Shown here: positions 11,439-24,535 of the stretch, in pieces | Numbering within the stretch: position 1 is the stretch's first letter | Layout: each line of letters opens with the position of its first letter | Source of the DNA: Aegilops tauschii subsp. strangulata | Lineage: Eukaryota; Streptophyta; Magnoliopsida; Poales; Poaceae | Assembly (NCBI RefSeq): GCF_002575655.3 | Contig: NC_053038.3 | Location: forward strand, 144,352,885 to 144,416,884 | DNA: 64,000 nt | Reading direction: 5' to 3' | Program-made: the position numbers and the translations under genes | The notes under the pieces: model-generated | Database searches by the model: none | What the model saw: only the letters and a program-made list of their open reading frames with translations | Told to the model about the DNA's origin: nothing

Positions 11439-14400
11439 TGTCAGGACCCCAATTCTAAGTAACACCGATCTAGCATGTAACACCTCATATCACTTTGCAG
11501 CCTCACGCACGGCATTCCCACGGGTGTCGCCTTACCTGGCCCGGGACCGTTTGCGCCTTTTGGCTCACGTATATGATAGTGTCGCTAGCATCCATATGAC
11601 AGAGAACCCGGGCCGACATGACTAGTCGTGAACCCAAAGTGGCACTAACTTACGGGGACATGCATAAATGAATCAACATCGAGCATGTCGGTCAGCAGCG
11701 TGCGGATCCGGGCTGTAGCACTGGGCTAACAGGACTCGGATGTCACCGCGTGATATTTCCCCAAAGGGACAGACACATGAACGAAGTGAATCACATGCCG
11801 GCCAGTCAAGTGTTCCAGAGCAGTAGTGCTGGGCTAGCAGGACTCCGGTGAACCGGGCTGTAGCGGACTACTATGGCTCATGGAAGCACAAGACTACATT
11901 TCCCCATAAGAGAGGCTACCAAGGATAAACAACTAGGTTGTCGGACCCCACACATACCAAGCATTTCAATCATACACAGAATATGCTCGATATGTGTAAA
12001 TACAACATGGCATCACAACAAAACTCTACGACTCAAAGTATTTATTCAATAGGCTCCGAGGAGCGAGATATTACAAACATGGGTCTCATGACCCAACATT
12101 CAGAGCATACAAGTCAACCACATGCGGAAGCTTAACATGTCTGAGTACAGACATCTACAAATGAAAAAGGCTGAGAAGCCTGACTATCTACCAGATCCTG
12201 CCGAGGGTACAAGATCGTAGCTGAGGTATCAAGCTAAACGGTGAATTCCACACGGAGCTACTAGCGAGACTAACGTCTCTCTGCAAAACATAAAATAGGC
12301 AAACATGAGTACAAATGTGCCCAGCAAGACTTACATCAAAACTATCTACATATGCATCGGTATCAATAAAGGGGGTCGTGGAGTTTAACTGCAGCAAGCC
12401 AGCTTTGACTTGGTGGCTATCCTAAACTACGACTGCAAGTAACTCTTTTGAGGTGGCGCACACGAGTCCACATATTCACCAAATAAATACACCACTATGG
12501 ATTAGCTCCCGTCTCCCTACGAGAACGCCATCCATAGCACTCACGCTTATCTTGCGCATTTTAGAGTATCCACTTTCACTTGTCTATGAACTGTATAGGC
12601 AACCCAAAAGTCCTTTACCGTGGACACGACTACTCGAATAGATGATGTTAACCCTGCAGGGATGTTCTTATTCACACACGCTCTCGCCACTTACCACCAT
12701 GTACACGTCGTGTATCTCGGCAACCTTCAAGCGGAAGCCTGGCGAGGGAGTCGGCCACGACCTGACTAACCACACAAGTCTCTCGTCCAGGTTTATCGCA
12801 TATTCGGGTTCCATCCGCAAGGAGATCCGGCCAGGGTGTCGCTCACGGCCCCAAACGATTGGTACAGGGTTGCAAGCCCACCAAACGGGCGGCGCTTGGC
12901 ATACCCAGCCACGGTGCCTAGTCTGTCCCAAGCCCACCTGTACCGGGTGCCACTTGGTAGACTACTAACACTACCTACAAACACCAGAAACTAGTTGCAA
13001 CTCCTGGACAGAGATCAGGTTGATTAATAAGTCGAGAGAGCTTGGAGCGCCCGGAGCCCAATGTGTGGTAGTAACTGTTCATGGATCACAGACACAGAAC
13101 TCAGTTCCTGAGGACGGCTGCAATGAGACAACCCACCATGTGCTCCTACATGGCCTCTCACTGCCACCTTTACCAAATCGTGTTCACACACTTAGCTCTC
13201 AACAGTAGGACATGTTCACAACTTTCCAACTCATACCCGATGAATCAGACCTGACACAACTCTAAGAAATAGCAGGCATGACAAACAAGCATGAATGAGT
13301 AGGCATATCAGGGCTCAAACAACTCCTACTCATGCTAGTGGGTTTCATCTATTTACTATGGCAATGACAGGTCATGCAGAGGAAAGGGGTTCAACTACCG
13401 CAGCATGTAACAGTCGAAACGTTCTTGTCTTAATGCAGTAAAAGAGAGCACGAGTGAGAGAGTGGGATTGTATTGGAATGAACAAAGGGGTTTTGCTTGG
13501 CTGGCACTTCTGAAGATAGCATTGGGTCTTCATCAGTGTCAACGATCACAGCGTCGGAACAACGTCTACCGAGGGGGAACAACACCGGCAAACAGAGAAT
13601 AAACACAATCAATGCAATGCACAATATGATGCATGAACATGGCATGTATATGTGATGTTGTTTGTGCTAATGCCAACAGCAACAAGTTTGGAGCTCATTT
13701 GAATCAACGATTCAAATGCAACTCCAAACTTAAGCATTTTAAATGCCCATTATGTGTTTTCATCTATACAGCAGATTTAGGTTGCTTTTTCATGCATGAA
13801 ACTATTATAGATGGATAGATTGAATTTTTCTGATTATTTTTCATATATAAATTATTGCATTCTGAGCTACGGTTGAATTTCTATGATTTTTAGAAGTTTT
13901 AACTAATTTCTGGAATTTCTGTATTATTTTAAATACAGAAATTATTTACTGTGTCAGCATGACGTAACCATGAGGTCAGCAGGTCAACGGCGCTAGTCCA
14001 GGTCAAACCTGACGTGTGGGGTCGGTCAACTGCCAAGTCAGCACGGTCAACTCTGGCAAGTGGGTCCCGCTGGGTTATAAACTAATCTTAACCAGGAAAA
14101 TTAGCTCGCTATGTTAAACATGTGGGTCCCACTGTCAGTGACTCTAGGGGGGTTAGTTAGGCGCTAATGACGGTGCCACGTCACCAGCCACCGGAGTTGG
14201 ACGCCGGCGACCAAAACCGACGTCGGAGGATCGCCGGAGTTGCCCGGGACGGCGCTACAGGGGTCGGCTCGACGCGCTGGGGGCACCAGAGGGATGCCCA
14301 TCCTCACGCGCATCCAGGGGATCACGCGGGAGGCTGCGGGGTGGCCGGAGACGATGGCCACAGCAACCATGGCGGTGGCCGGAGCTCGGCTTCGTCCGCG

Positions 14401-15397
14401 GGGCTAGATGGCGGACGCAAAAGGCGGCGGGGTTAGGGGGAGAGTGTGGCGGAGCTCACAGCGGGCCGGTAGAGCAGCTTAGCGGGCTCGGGGACGCGCT
14501 GGCGACGGTGTACGGTCGCCGGAGTTCTTCAAGGCCGAGGGTTGAAGAAGGGGGCGAGGACGACGGTACGGGGCTCCCGGCGTTGTGCGGCTTGGCGATG
14601 AGGAAGAGGACGGCGAGGCGGAGCTCGGGGACGCGGAGAGGGAGCGAGGGAGTGGCTGCGGCCGTGGTGGAGCTCGTCGGTGACGGCGGCGCAGTTCGGT
14701 GAGGTGGGGAACAGCGAGGGGGAGAGAACCACAGGAGGGGAGAGAGAGCAGCGAGCGAGGGAGAGGAGAGAGGGGTCTCGGGGCGTCTCCGTGCACGTGT
14801 GGAGGGGTCAGGGCTGCGCGGCTGAAGCAGGAGGTGGCAAGGCATCGTCCATGCGCAAGCCACACACCTGTGTGTCCTCGTGGCAGAGGAAGAAGACCAC
14901 TCAACCCCTGGTAGTCTGGGCTTCTTCTGCTAGGTAAGGCCCAGATAGGTTTTCTCTCCTTGTTTTATTCCTATTCTATTTTCTATTTTTCTGCTGCTGT
15001 TTTGGCTTTAGTAAAAATACTAAAGCATTTTTTTAAATCCTGCAATAATTTGTGGACACTCCATGGATCATTCCAGTGGCCCACATTTAATTTCAGCATT
15101 TAAATTATTTATAGTGTTTAAATGCTCAAAGTCAAATACAATATGATTTAATTCAAAAAATCCAGGAATGACCTAGAAAAGTGTGCAACATTTTTGTGAG
15201 AGGTTCTATACCAATACAAAAGTGATGAACATTTATCAAGGGCATTTTGGGTTCATTGAAAAGATTTAATTTAAACCCTAGTTGAATTTCATTTGCTGCT
15301 AGGGTTTATCAATCCCCATTTCAGGTTTCGGATAAAATTAGACATGATGCATGGATGCAATGCCAAAATTTACAAACATGAATCTAGGGCTGTGACA
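11439..15397 (-). repeat. 3' LTR of element D
   Basis: On the plus strand it begins tgtcaggacccc and ends gctgtgaca. Read on the minus strand it starts TGTCACAGCCC. The 14160-14930 section is very GC-rich and creates spurious ORFs on both strands. Confidence 0.92.
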
Positions 15398-15434
15398 ACT
15401 CACCCCCACTAAAGAAAAATCTCGTCCCGAGATT
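15398..15434 (-). promoter_or_regulatory. Polypurine tract and hairpin of element D
   Basis: On the minus strand a purine tract (AGTGGGGGTGAGT) abuts the 3' LTR. It is preceded by AATCTCG and CGAGATT (15418-15434), a perfect 7-bp stem with a 3-nt loop. Confidence 0.7.
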
Positions 15435-18400
15435 CAAGGCGTGAGGTAAGAAGACGAAAGGGACACAAACTATCACAATCTTCTCGATCCAGCTTCCCTT
15501 CTCGAAGATTTTGATTCATTGATTCAAATTGATCTTGACGTCTTTGCTTTTGAGATCTTCTTCCTAGATGATGACGACAGAAGGAAACTCTACAAGAATC
15601 GATCTTCTCAAAGAACGAGCAACTCACGATGAATTCATGGAATGAGACATAATAACATCTCTTGAGCTGAGACACATAACACACATCAGGGGTGATGGAA
15701 AAGTAGATGACGAAGGTTCAAGTTGGTAGGCAATGATTCCACGCTTGAGTAAGATGGTGCATGGTTTCAAGATAGCGATGAAATAATTACAATGATTCCA
15801 TAACGTGACACCTTAGGGAAGGTGAATCGTAGAATTATTCCCATAAGTGGCAAAAAGAATTAATTTTGATCGATAGATCATTGAAACTCTATATACCCGC
15901 CTAAGGCAATCACAATCGATCGTCTGAAGGAGTTCGAAAGAGTGGCATACTCGGACTAGGATGGATGATGTGGACTACCTTGTTGAAGACAATGTAATGG
16001 ATGATTTTGCCTATCATCGGAAATGGATGGGACCCATGGTAGGACCACTTTTGAAGATGATCCTGAATGAGAATTACTAAGGAGGCAGCCCATAGTGAAA
16101 TGGCACAAAGACGGTGCAAGCTAGGAACAAAATGCAAATGTTGGAATATTCCAACCATCATATCTGCCTGAGATTCAGATCTGGTTAGAAACAGGATACT
16201 TCAGACTCACATGTCTGAAAAGAAGAGTTGCAACACAAGTCGACGAGATAACGTCGCGAGACTCTCGGGAGATGAACTACGATAGCAAGCTCCAAAACAT
16301 GAGCTGGTTCTGCTACACACATGTGAACATGTTGTCCAAGACAAGCATGACCACAGAGTAGTCTTACAATACAACACTACCAAAGTTCAGGTGAGGAACC
16401 ATCATCGAGGATATCGAAGTCCTTACACAAGTCCGGATTAGCTCTTAGGAAGGAACTTCTTCTCCTTGAACAAATCAATCAGTGGCTTGGTGTGCTAGGG
16501 AATACATATGGAGTGGAGGTAATTAATCTACCAAACCATAGAATACTTCGCACGTGTGCATGACTGATTTGGGATGATTCCAGAGGAAACAAAACAAACC
16601 TTTCTCAAATTAATGGTGGCAACTTGCACCTAATGCACGTGAACTTGGAGAAGTCACTTCTTTCACCAAAACTTATACCTCATGAGAGGAACACGAAGGC
16701 AATGCTTACAAAGTTTCCAACACTAGCTCAACGTTCAACATGAATCATGGAGGAGACAAAATGCTGCTGATGGGCGCAACAGCAACTCATCGGAATTTCC
16801 ATATCACTGGACTTCCACCATTATGTGAACAATGTGATAGTATTGGTCAGACCAAAGATGTAATGGTGTATGCTCGAGGAATCAACCATGAGTAAGACAA
16901 CATTATGAATATCATTGGTTCTAACTTGATTTGACGACGGCCCACACTTAAATCAAGGTTTGGGCAAGGCGATAGGTTCAACAACTGATCACGAGGACAA
17001 TCGATGAAGAAATCATCTTTCTACAACAAACACACAAACACAAGATATCCCTTAACATGAACTAAGTCAAACAAGCTTCTATCTTCCAACTCTCCAAGTT
17101 GCTGTTTGGCTTAACCAACTAGCTCAGGGGTATCCAACACGGATTCTTGGAGAAAGAGTGGTTTATTGGAAAACCAACTTGATCACGAACTCAACATATC
17201 GGTCAAGGGACGACCTGGTGATACTTCCGTGAAGATATCTGGAAAATCATGAACCACCGAAATGTTATTAAGCTCGGGAGCAATCTTGCTTTCGAGGAAG
17301 ATGTTATGATCAAAAGGGCGAGGAATTGACACAATCCTAACTCATTGATCGAAGAGTGCACCACAAATAAGGACTAGGTAGCACGATCAATCTTAGGATG
17401 ATGATTCAATAACCAGCATGCTAAGAATGAGAGTATTGTCCATTAACTACCAAGCAATGGAGGTGCTAGGAGTATTGATTTCACAAATCACGGTTCACTT
17501 GTCGGCATTTTGGTCACAACAACACAGAGACCGAGGAATTAATAATGACGGCGAGAAGTATCACTGTACCAAGAATTCATAAGATGGTGTGTAATTCCCA
17601 TGACATTCTTGATATAAAGATGGTAATACTCCAAGGTAGAACAGAACAAAAACTGGATTGGTATTTTGATCTGTGGAATACAACTACTTTGACCCAATCC
17701 TAGAAATGGATGAGGTGCTGGAGTTTGTTTCTCCTAGTCATTCCGGAATAGAATGGCTTGACGGACAACAAGAATATGAGATATCGATGAGCATGAGTAC
17801 ATGACATGCTCTTTACTATCAGATGATAGACGGAGGTCAGGATACCACTAGAGAGAGGGGCAACTCAAAGGAACATATATCTTTCTGAGTTGTGGAAGCA
17901 TAGATTAGTATGTCGAGCATAGGTCAACATTTCTTCTGGATAACCCATGCAGAAAGGTAGAACTAGCAGATTCACAATGTAAAATGGAGAACTCATCAAG
18001 AGCACTCTGGTTGTCATCTTTTGGTTCAAAAGAACGTCTGCCATAAGCAGTTCATGGTATTTGGAATAAGGAAATACCACGGACCTCGAAGACTATCACA
18101 AGGTTACTAATATCCTAGAGGAACTAGCAAACACTATCAACATGAAGCAAGTAGGGTGAACCTCGGGTTCAAGGACCCAGAAGTAGAAGGCCTACTAAGT
18201 AAATGGCATCACGGGATGCTTTCAAGAATGATGGCCAGAATCATCACACTAGGAATATAAAAGCATTGCTAGGTTGCTGAGTGGGTCTCTAAGACGCCTA
18301 GGGTCATAATAATGGCTTCAACATATATGCCGAGACAATAGAGTACCTCAGCAGACTGGTTAGTGTGGTTAATCTAGCCCAAAAGAATATCGGGAACTGG

Positions 18401-18825
18401 GAGGAAGGATTTGCAAATGCATCAGACTATTTAGAAACCTGGGATGACTCGGACAGCATAACGACTGTAAATGCTCAAAAGGATTTGAGACATCCTGCAA
18501 AATGGTAGCATAACCACTTTACATCACAATATCAAGGTTCTGAGAACAACTGTTAACACACAGAAGTATTAGAAACCGAACTGAGACTTGAATCCATCAA
18601 TCCTATAAGTCTCTACGGATTAGTAACACGTGATCCTGATAGAAAGATGAGAAGCCTAGTTCTTAATCCCCGTAGAAGAGAAGAGGGTGACTCAGATCAG
18701 AAGGGCATAGGGTAAAGGAGTAAAAAGAGCCTTACGTTCCCATCCACAATCAATTCCCTTATATAACTAAAGCATTTCTAGACTCAACTTCGACCAGTTT
18801 GGCTTGGTAATCCTACAGGCAGTCA
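15435..18825 (-). other. Internal region of element D, no recognisable genes
   Basis: Both strands were scanned. The reading frames are short and broken, and no zinc knuckle, protease, RT, RNase H or integrase motif is visible. The minus-strand frame at 15409-15684 ends in SRDEIFL, which resembles the last residues of chromovirus pol and overlaps the hairpin. That is the only hint of former pol. Confidence 0.6.
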
Positions 18826-18838
18826 GGCTCTGATACCA
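18826..18838 (-). promoter_or_regulatory. Primer binding site of element D (tRNA-iMet type)
   Basis: The reverse complement reads TGGTATCAGAGCC, matching the 3' end of plant initiator methionine tRNA. It lies 4 bp inside the 5' LTR boundary (18843). Confidence 0.85.
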
Positions 18839-18842
18839 AAGC

Positions 18843-21800
18843 TGTCAGGACCCCGATTCTAAGTCACACTGATCTAGCATGTAACACCTCAAATCACTTT
18901 GCGGCCTCACGCACGGTATTCCCACGGGTGTTGCCTTACCTGGGCCGGGACCGTTTGCGCCTTTTGGCTCACGTATATGATAGTGTGGCTAGCATCCATA
19001 TGACAGAGAACCCGGGCCGACATGACTAGTCGTGAACCCAAGTGGCACTAACTTACGGGGACAGGCATACATGAATCAACATCGAGCATGTCAGTCAGCA
19101 GCGTGCGAATCCGGGCTGTAGCACTAGGCTAACTGGACTCTGGATGTCACTGCGTGACATTTCCCCGAAGGGACAGACACTGGAACGAAGTGAATCACAT
19201 GCCGGCCAGTCAAGTGTTCCGGAGCAGTAGTGCTGGGCTAGCAGGACTCCGGTGAACCGGGCTGTAGCGGACTACTATGGCTCATGGAAGCACAAGACTA
19301 CATTTCCCCATAAGAGAGGCTACCAAGGATAAACAACTAGGTTGTCGGACCCCACACATACCAAGCATTTCAAACATACACACAATATGCTCGATATGTG
19401 TAAATACACCATGGCATCACAACAAAACTCTACGACTCAAAGTATTTATTCAATAGGCTCCGAGGAGCGAGATATTACAAACATGGGTCTCATGACCCAA
19501 CATTCAGAGCATACAAGTCAAGCACATGCGGAAGCTTAACATGTCTGAGTACAGACATCTACAAATGAAAAAGGCTAAGAAGCCTGACTATCTACCAGAT
19601 CCTGCTGAGGGTACAAGATCGTAGCTGAGGTATCAAGCTAAACGACGAAGTCCACACGGAACTACTAGCGAGACTGACGTCTCTCTGCAAAACATAAAAT
19701 AGGCAAACGTGAGTACAAATGTACCCAACAAGACTTACATCAGAACTATCTACATATGCATCGGTATCAATAAAGTGGGTGGTCGAGTTTAGCTGCAGCA
19801 AGCCAGCTTTGACTCAATGGCTATCCTATACTACGGCTGCAAGTAACTCTTTTGAGGTGGCGCACACGAGTCCACATATTCACCAAATCAATACACCACT
19901 ATGGATCAGCTCCCATCTCCCTACGAGAACGCCATCCATAGCACTCACGCTTATCTTGCGCATTTTAGAGTATCCACTTTCACTTGTCCATGAACTGTAC
20001 AGGCAACCCAGAAGTCCTTTACCGCGGACACGGCTATTCGAATAGATGATGTTAACCCTGCAGGGGTGTACTTCCTCAAACACGCTCTCGCCACTTACCA
20101 CCATGTACACATCGTGTATCTAGGCAACCTTCAAGCGGAAGCCTGGCGAGGGAGTCGGCCACGACCTGACTAACCACACAAGTCTCTTGTCCAGGTTTAT
20201 CGCCTATTTGGGTTCCATCCGCAAGGAGATCCGGCCGGGGTGTCGCTCACGACCCCAAACGATGTGTACAGGGTTCCAAGCCCACCAAACGGGTGGCGCT
20301 TGGCATACTCGGCCATGGTGCCTAGTCTGTCGCAAGCCCACCTATACCGGGTGCCACTTGGTAGACTACTAACACTACCTACAAACACCAAAAACTAGTT
20401 GCAACTCCTGGACAGAGATCAGGTTGATTAATAAGTCAAGAGAGCTTGGAGCGCCCGGAGCCCAATGTGTGGTAGTAACTGTTCATGGATCACAGACACA
20501 GAACTCAGTTCATGAGGACGGCTGCAATGAGACAACCCACCATGTACTCCTACATGGCCTCTCACCGCAACCTTTACCAAATCGTGTTCACACACATAGC
20601 TCTCAACAGTAGGACATGTTCACAACTTTCCAACTCATCCCCGATGAATCAGACCTGACACAACTTTAAGCAATAGCAAGCATGACAAACAAGCATGAAT
20701 GAGTAGGCATATCAAGGCTCAAACAACTCCTACTCATGCTAGTGGGTTTTATCTATTTACTATGGCAACGGCAGGTCATGCAGGGGAAAGGCGTTCAACT
20801 ACCGCAGCATGTAACAGTTTAAACGTTGTTGTCCTAATGCAGTAAAAGAGAGCTGGAGCGAGATTGTGGGATTGTATCGGAGTGAACAAGGGGGTTTTGC
20901 TTGCCTGGCAGTTCTGAAGATAGCATTGGGTCTTCATCAGTGTCAACGATCACAGCGTCGGAACAACGTCTACCAGGGGGAACAACACCGACATACAGAG
21001 AATAAACACAATCAATGCAATGCACAATATGATGCATGAACACTGCATGTATATGTGATGTTGTTTGTGCTAATGCCAACAGCAACAAGTTCAATGGAGC
21101 TCATTTGAATCAAGGATTCAAATGCAACTCCAAACTTAAGCATTTTAAATGCCCATTATGTGTTTTCATCTATACAGCAGGTTTAGGTTGGTTTTTCATG
21201 CATGAAACTAGTACAGATGGATAGATTGAATTTTTCTGATAATTTTTCATATATAAGTTATTTCATTCTGAGCTACGGTTGAATTTCTATGATTTTTAGA
21301 AGTTTTAACTAATTTTTGGAATTTCTAAATTATTTTAAATACAGAAAATATTTACTGCATCAGCATGACATAACCATGAGGTCAGCAGGTCAACGACGCT
21401 AGTCCTAGTCAAACCTGACGTGTGGGGTCGGTCAACTGCCAAGTCAGCACGATCAACTCTGGCAAGTGGGTCCCGCTGGGTGATAAACTAATCTTAACCA
21501 GGAAAATTAGCCCGCTAAATTAAACATGCGGGTCCCACTGTCAGTGACTCTAGGGGCGTTAGTTAGGCGCTAATGATGGTGCCATGTCACCAGCCACCGG
21601 AGTTGGACGCCGGCGACCAAACCCGACGGCGGAGGATCGCCGGGGTTGCTCAGGACGGCGCTACAGGGGTCGGCTCGATGCGCTGCAGGCACCAGAGGGA
21701 TGCCCATCCTCGTGCGCATCCAGGGGATCATGCATGAGGCTGCGGGATGGCCGGAGACGATAGCCACGGCAACCATGGTGGTGGCCGGAGCTCGGCTTCG

Positions 21801-22816
21801 TCGGCGGGGCTAGCTGGCGGACGCAAAAGACGACGGGGTTTGGGGGAGAGTGTGGCGGAGCTCACAGCGGGCCGGTAGAGCATCTTAGCGGGCTCGGGGA
21901 CGCGCTGACGACGGTGTACGGTCGCCGGAGATCTTCATGGCCGAGGGTTGAGGAAGGAGGCGAGGACGACGGTACGGGGCTCCCGGCGTCGTGCAGCTCG
22001 GCGACGAGGAAGAGGATGGCGTGGCGGAGCTCGGGGACGCGGAGAGGGAGCGAGGGAGTGGCTGCGGCCGTGGTGTAGCTCGTCGGTGGCAGCGGCGCGG
22101 TTCGGTGAGGTGGGGAACAGCGAGGGGGAGAGAACCAGAGGAGGGGAGAGATAGCAGCGAGTGAGGGAGACGAGAGTGGGGTCTCGGGGGGTCTCCGTGG
22201 CACGTCTGGAGGGGTCGGGGCTGCGCGGCTGAAGCAGGAGGTGGCAAGGCGTCGTCGACGCGCAAGCCACGCACCTGCCTGTCCTCCTGGCAAGAGGAAG
22301 AAGACCACTCAGCCCCTGGTAGGCTGGGCCTCTTCTGCCAGGTAAGGCCCAGGTAGGTTTTCTCTCCTTGTTTTATTCCATTTCTGTTTTCTATTTTTCT
22401 GTTGCTGTTTTGGCTTTAGTAAAAATACTAAAGCATTTTTTGAAATGCTGCAATAATTTGTGGACACTCCATGGATCATTCCAGTGGCCCACATTTACTT
22501 TCAGCATTATTTGAGCATTTACATTATTTATAGTATTTAAATGCCCAAAGTCAAATACAATATGATTTAATTCAAAAATCCAGGAATGACCTAGAAAAGT
22601 GTGCATCATTTTTGTCAGAGGTTCTATACCAATACAAAAGTGATGAACATTTATCAAGGGCATTTTGGGTTCATTGAAAAGATTTAATTTTAAACCCTAG
22701 TTGAATTTCATTTGCTGCTAGGGTTTATCAGTCCCCAATTCAGGTTTCGGATAAAATTAGACATGATGCATGGATGCAATGCCACTATTTACAAACATGA
22801 ATCTAGGGTTGTGACA
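18843..22816 (-). repeat. 5' LTR of element D
   Basis: Near-identical partner of 11439-15397. It begins tgtcaggacccc and ends gttgtgaca on the plus strand, with the target-site copy actag immediately right. Confidence 0.92.
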
Positions 22817-23438
22817 ACTAGCCTCTGTTATGGTGAAACTAGAGGATTGACACAGGGTAGAATTAAGAGCATTTGTTTCCCATCGATTCAATACTTTGCA
22901 ATCTTTAATGGCAAATGCATCGTAGGCAAGCAGGATTGCAGCACACTTTGTGCTGCTGACTTGAGTCTTTTACACACTACTCTCACCGATGATAGATGTT
23001 ATAACCTTGGGGCGATTGTTGCACGTAGACTATAACACAATGCTGGTAGTGGAATTTTTTATGGTGGGATTTATGCCTCACGTCTAGCAAGGGGGCTGGG
23101 TGTATCACCTTGGCCTAATGACCCTATCCTACCCACACAGTACTTAGACATTAAGGACGTGAAGCACCATAAGTTCCTCAAAGGCAAGGCCACTGATTAT
23201 ATTTATAACCTGTTGTTTAATGAACATTCTTTGGTGCACACATTTTTGCCTGCTCCTGCTCTCTTTGATTATCACATCAAGGGAAGATATTATGTTCTTG
23301 AGAGCGAAGCCCGCGCACACAACGCAGAAGTTGTAGCTGCTCAGCGGGCTGAGGAGGCTGCACCTAGAGCCTCCATGAGCTATCACTCTGACTACTACGC
23401 AGGCTACTAATGGTGATTACCAAGTTAGCCCAAAAGCC

Positions 23439-23453
23439 TAAGCTTGGGGGAGT
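23439..23453 (+). promoter_or_regulatory. Internal polypurine-tract copy of element E
   Basis: The motif taagcttgggggag lies just after the gag stop. It is nearly the same as the 3' polypurine tract at 25485-25498 but about 2 kb upstream of the LTR. Confidence 0.55.
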
Positions 23454-24465
23454 ACGTATCTCCACCAACACATTCATGTTCACACATTTCATTCGAGTTG
23501 TCAGTGTCCACACTTCTTCAATGTATTATCCATGCTAGATTTATTTCTCGCTTTCTTCTTGTGTGTTCGAAAAACTTTGAGAAAATCCAAAAATATCTCC
23601 TACTTCTTTTCATTTTTTTCTTTCTAGTTCAAATTAGTTGTAGTATTAAAAGAAACCCCAAAAAGATTTCTCGATTCTTCTTCTTGCTTGTTGGGAGCTT
23701 TCCCATGTAAATAGTTTTTCTTGTTTTTTGTTTTTTTCCTGTTTTAATTTGCTTTCTTCTAGAAAAAATAAAAACTCCAAAAACATTTAAGTGTGTTTCT
23801 CTAAATTTATTTTCTGTTATTGAGTCATAGTAAGGAGAAGACCACGATGAAGAGTGGCTCTCATAAGCAGGATCTAACAAAGAACCCAAATTACCTAGTC
23901 TTCTCTTTTGAATAAAATATTTGCAGATTCCAGCTTAGTCCACGACACTCTTGCACTATTATTATTTTCAAACCGTTCGGTCGTGCAAGGGAAAGTCAAT
24001 AATGACGGTATTTGGTGAACTGGCTCTGGCAGAGAGAAACGGGTATGACCTCAACTTTTTCTGTTTTTGTAAATATGTTTAACCTAGTATCCATGATTCA
24101 GCATATTATGATCGAACATGTTTGCAATGACAATTAGAGATTATAGTTTCTCATGCCATGCTTAAGTAGGTAGGACTGGATAATGATTTATCTGAGATGT
24201 TAACATTGCGTTAAAATGATTGTGATGTGGTATGATGATATGGTATCCTCCTCCGAATGTTCGAGTGGCTTGACTTGGCACATGTTTATGCATGTAGTTG
24301 AATCAAAACAACATAGCCTCTATGATATTTATGTTCATGGTGTTCATATCTTACTCATGCTAGTATCCAATGTTCATTATGCATAATGCATGTTCATGAC
24401 CGTTTTCGCTCTCTAGGTGGCCGCTTCCCAACCTATTTGCTAGCATTCGCCTATACTAAGCGGAA

Positions 24466-24535
24466 ATACTACTTGTGCATCAAAATCCTAAACCCAAGTT
24501 ATTCCAGATAAGTCCACCGTACCTACCTATATGCG
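24466..24535 (+). other. Conserved non-coding block shared with elements G and H
   Basis: It contains atactacttgtgcatc, cctaaaccca, agtccacc and tacctacctat in the same order as 30277-30346 in G and 52772-52842 in H, although the surrounding sequence differs. The left arm of the hairpin seen in G and H is not preserved here. Confidence 0.6.

Larger units (their letters stand above)
11439..22816 (-). mobile_element. Element D: complete non-autonomous gypsy retrotransposon, minus strand
   Basis: Two LTRs of 3959 bp (11439-15397) and 3974 bp (18843-22816) flank 3.4 kb of internal DNA. A perfect 5-bp duplication actag lies on both sides (11434-11438 and 22817-22821). Orientation is minus: the reverse complement of 18826-18838 is a tRNA-iMet primer binding site next to the right LTR, and a polypurine tract lies next to the left LTR. 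The LTRs together are longer than the internal region. By eye, about 20 differences fall in the first 350 aligned bases, and other stretches look closer. Insertion split the gag of element E. Confidence 0.92.
11038..23410 (+). pseudogene. Gag-like protein of element E, interrupted by element D
   Basis: Exonic parts are 11038-11438 and 22822-23410. The frame runs exactly through the insertion site: the split codon at 11437-11438 is completed at 22822. Two in-frame TAA stops remain, at 11266-11268 and about 23032-23034. The second looks like CAA to TAA. Recognisable stretches include YDNPFTIPLEIF, PPRSEYETFLTS, FAIFNGKCIVGKQDC and the acidic Ala/Glu-rich C-terminus before the stop at 23408. The protein resembles the gag-like ORF of common non-autonomous Triticeae gypsy families. 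No zinc knuckle, protease or RT is seen. Function is inferred only from position. Confidence 0.65.

Noticed and set aside
14164..14937. Several ORFs on both strands in a GC-rich block, repeated at 21570-22308
   Set aside because: They lie in the two LTRs of D, with no consistent frame conservation between the LTRs and no domains.
18826..18838. tRNA gene suggested by the tRNA-like sequence
   Set aside because: Only the 3' complement of initiator tRNA is present, as a retrotransposon primer site. Same for 60005 and 46516.
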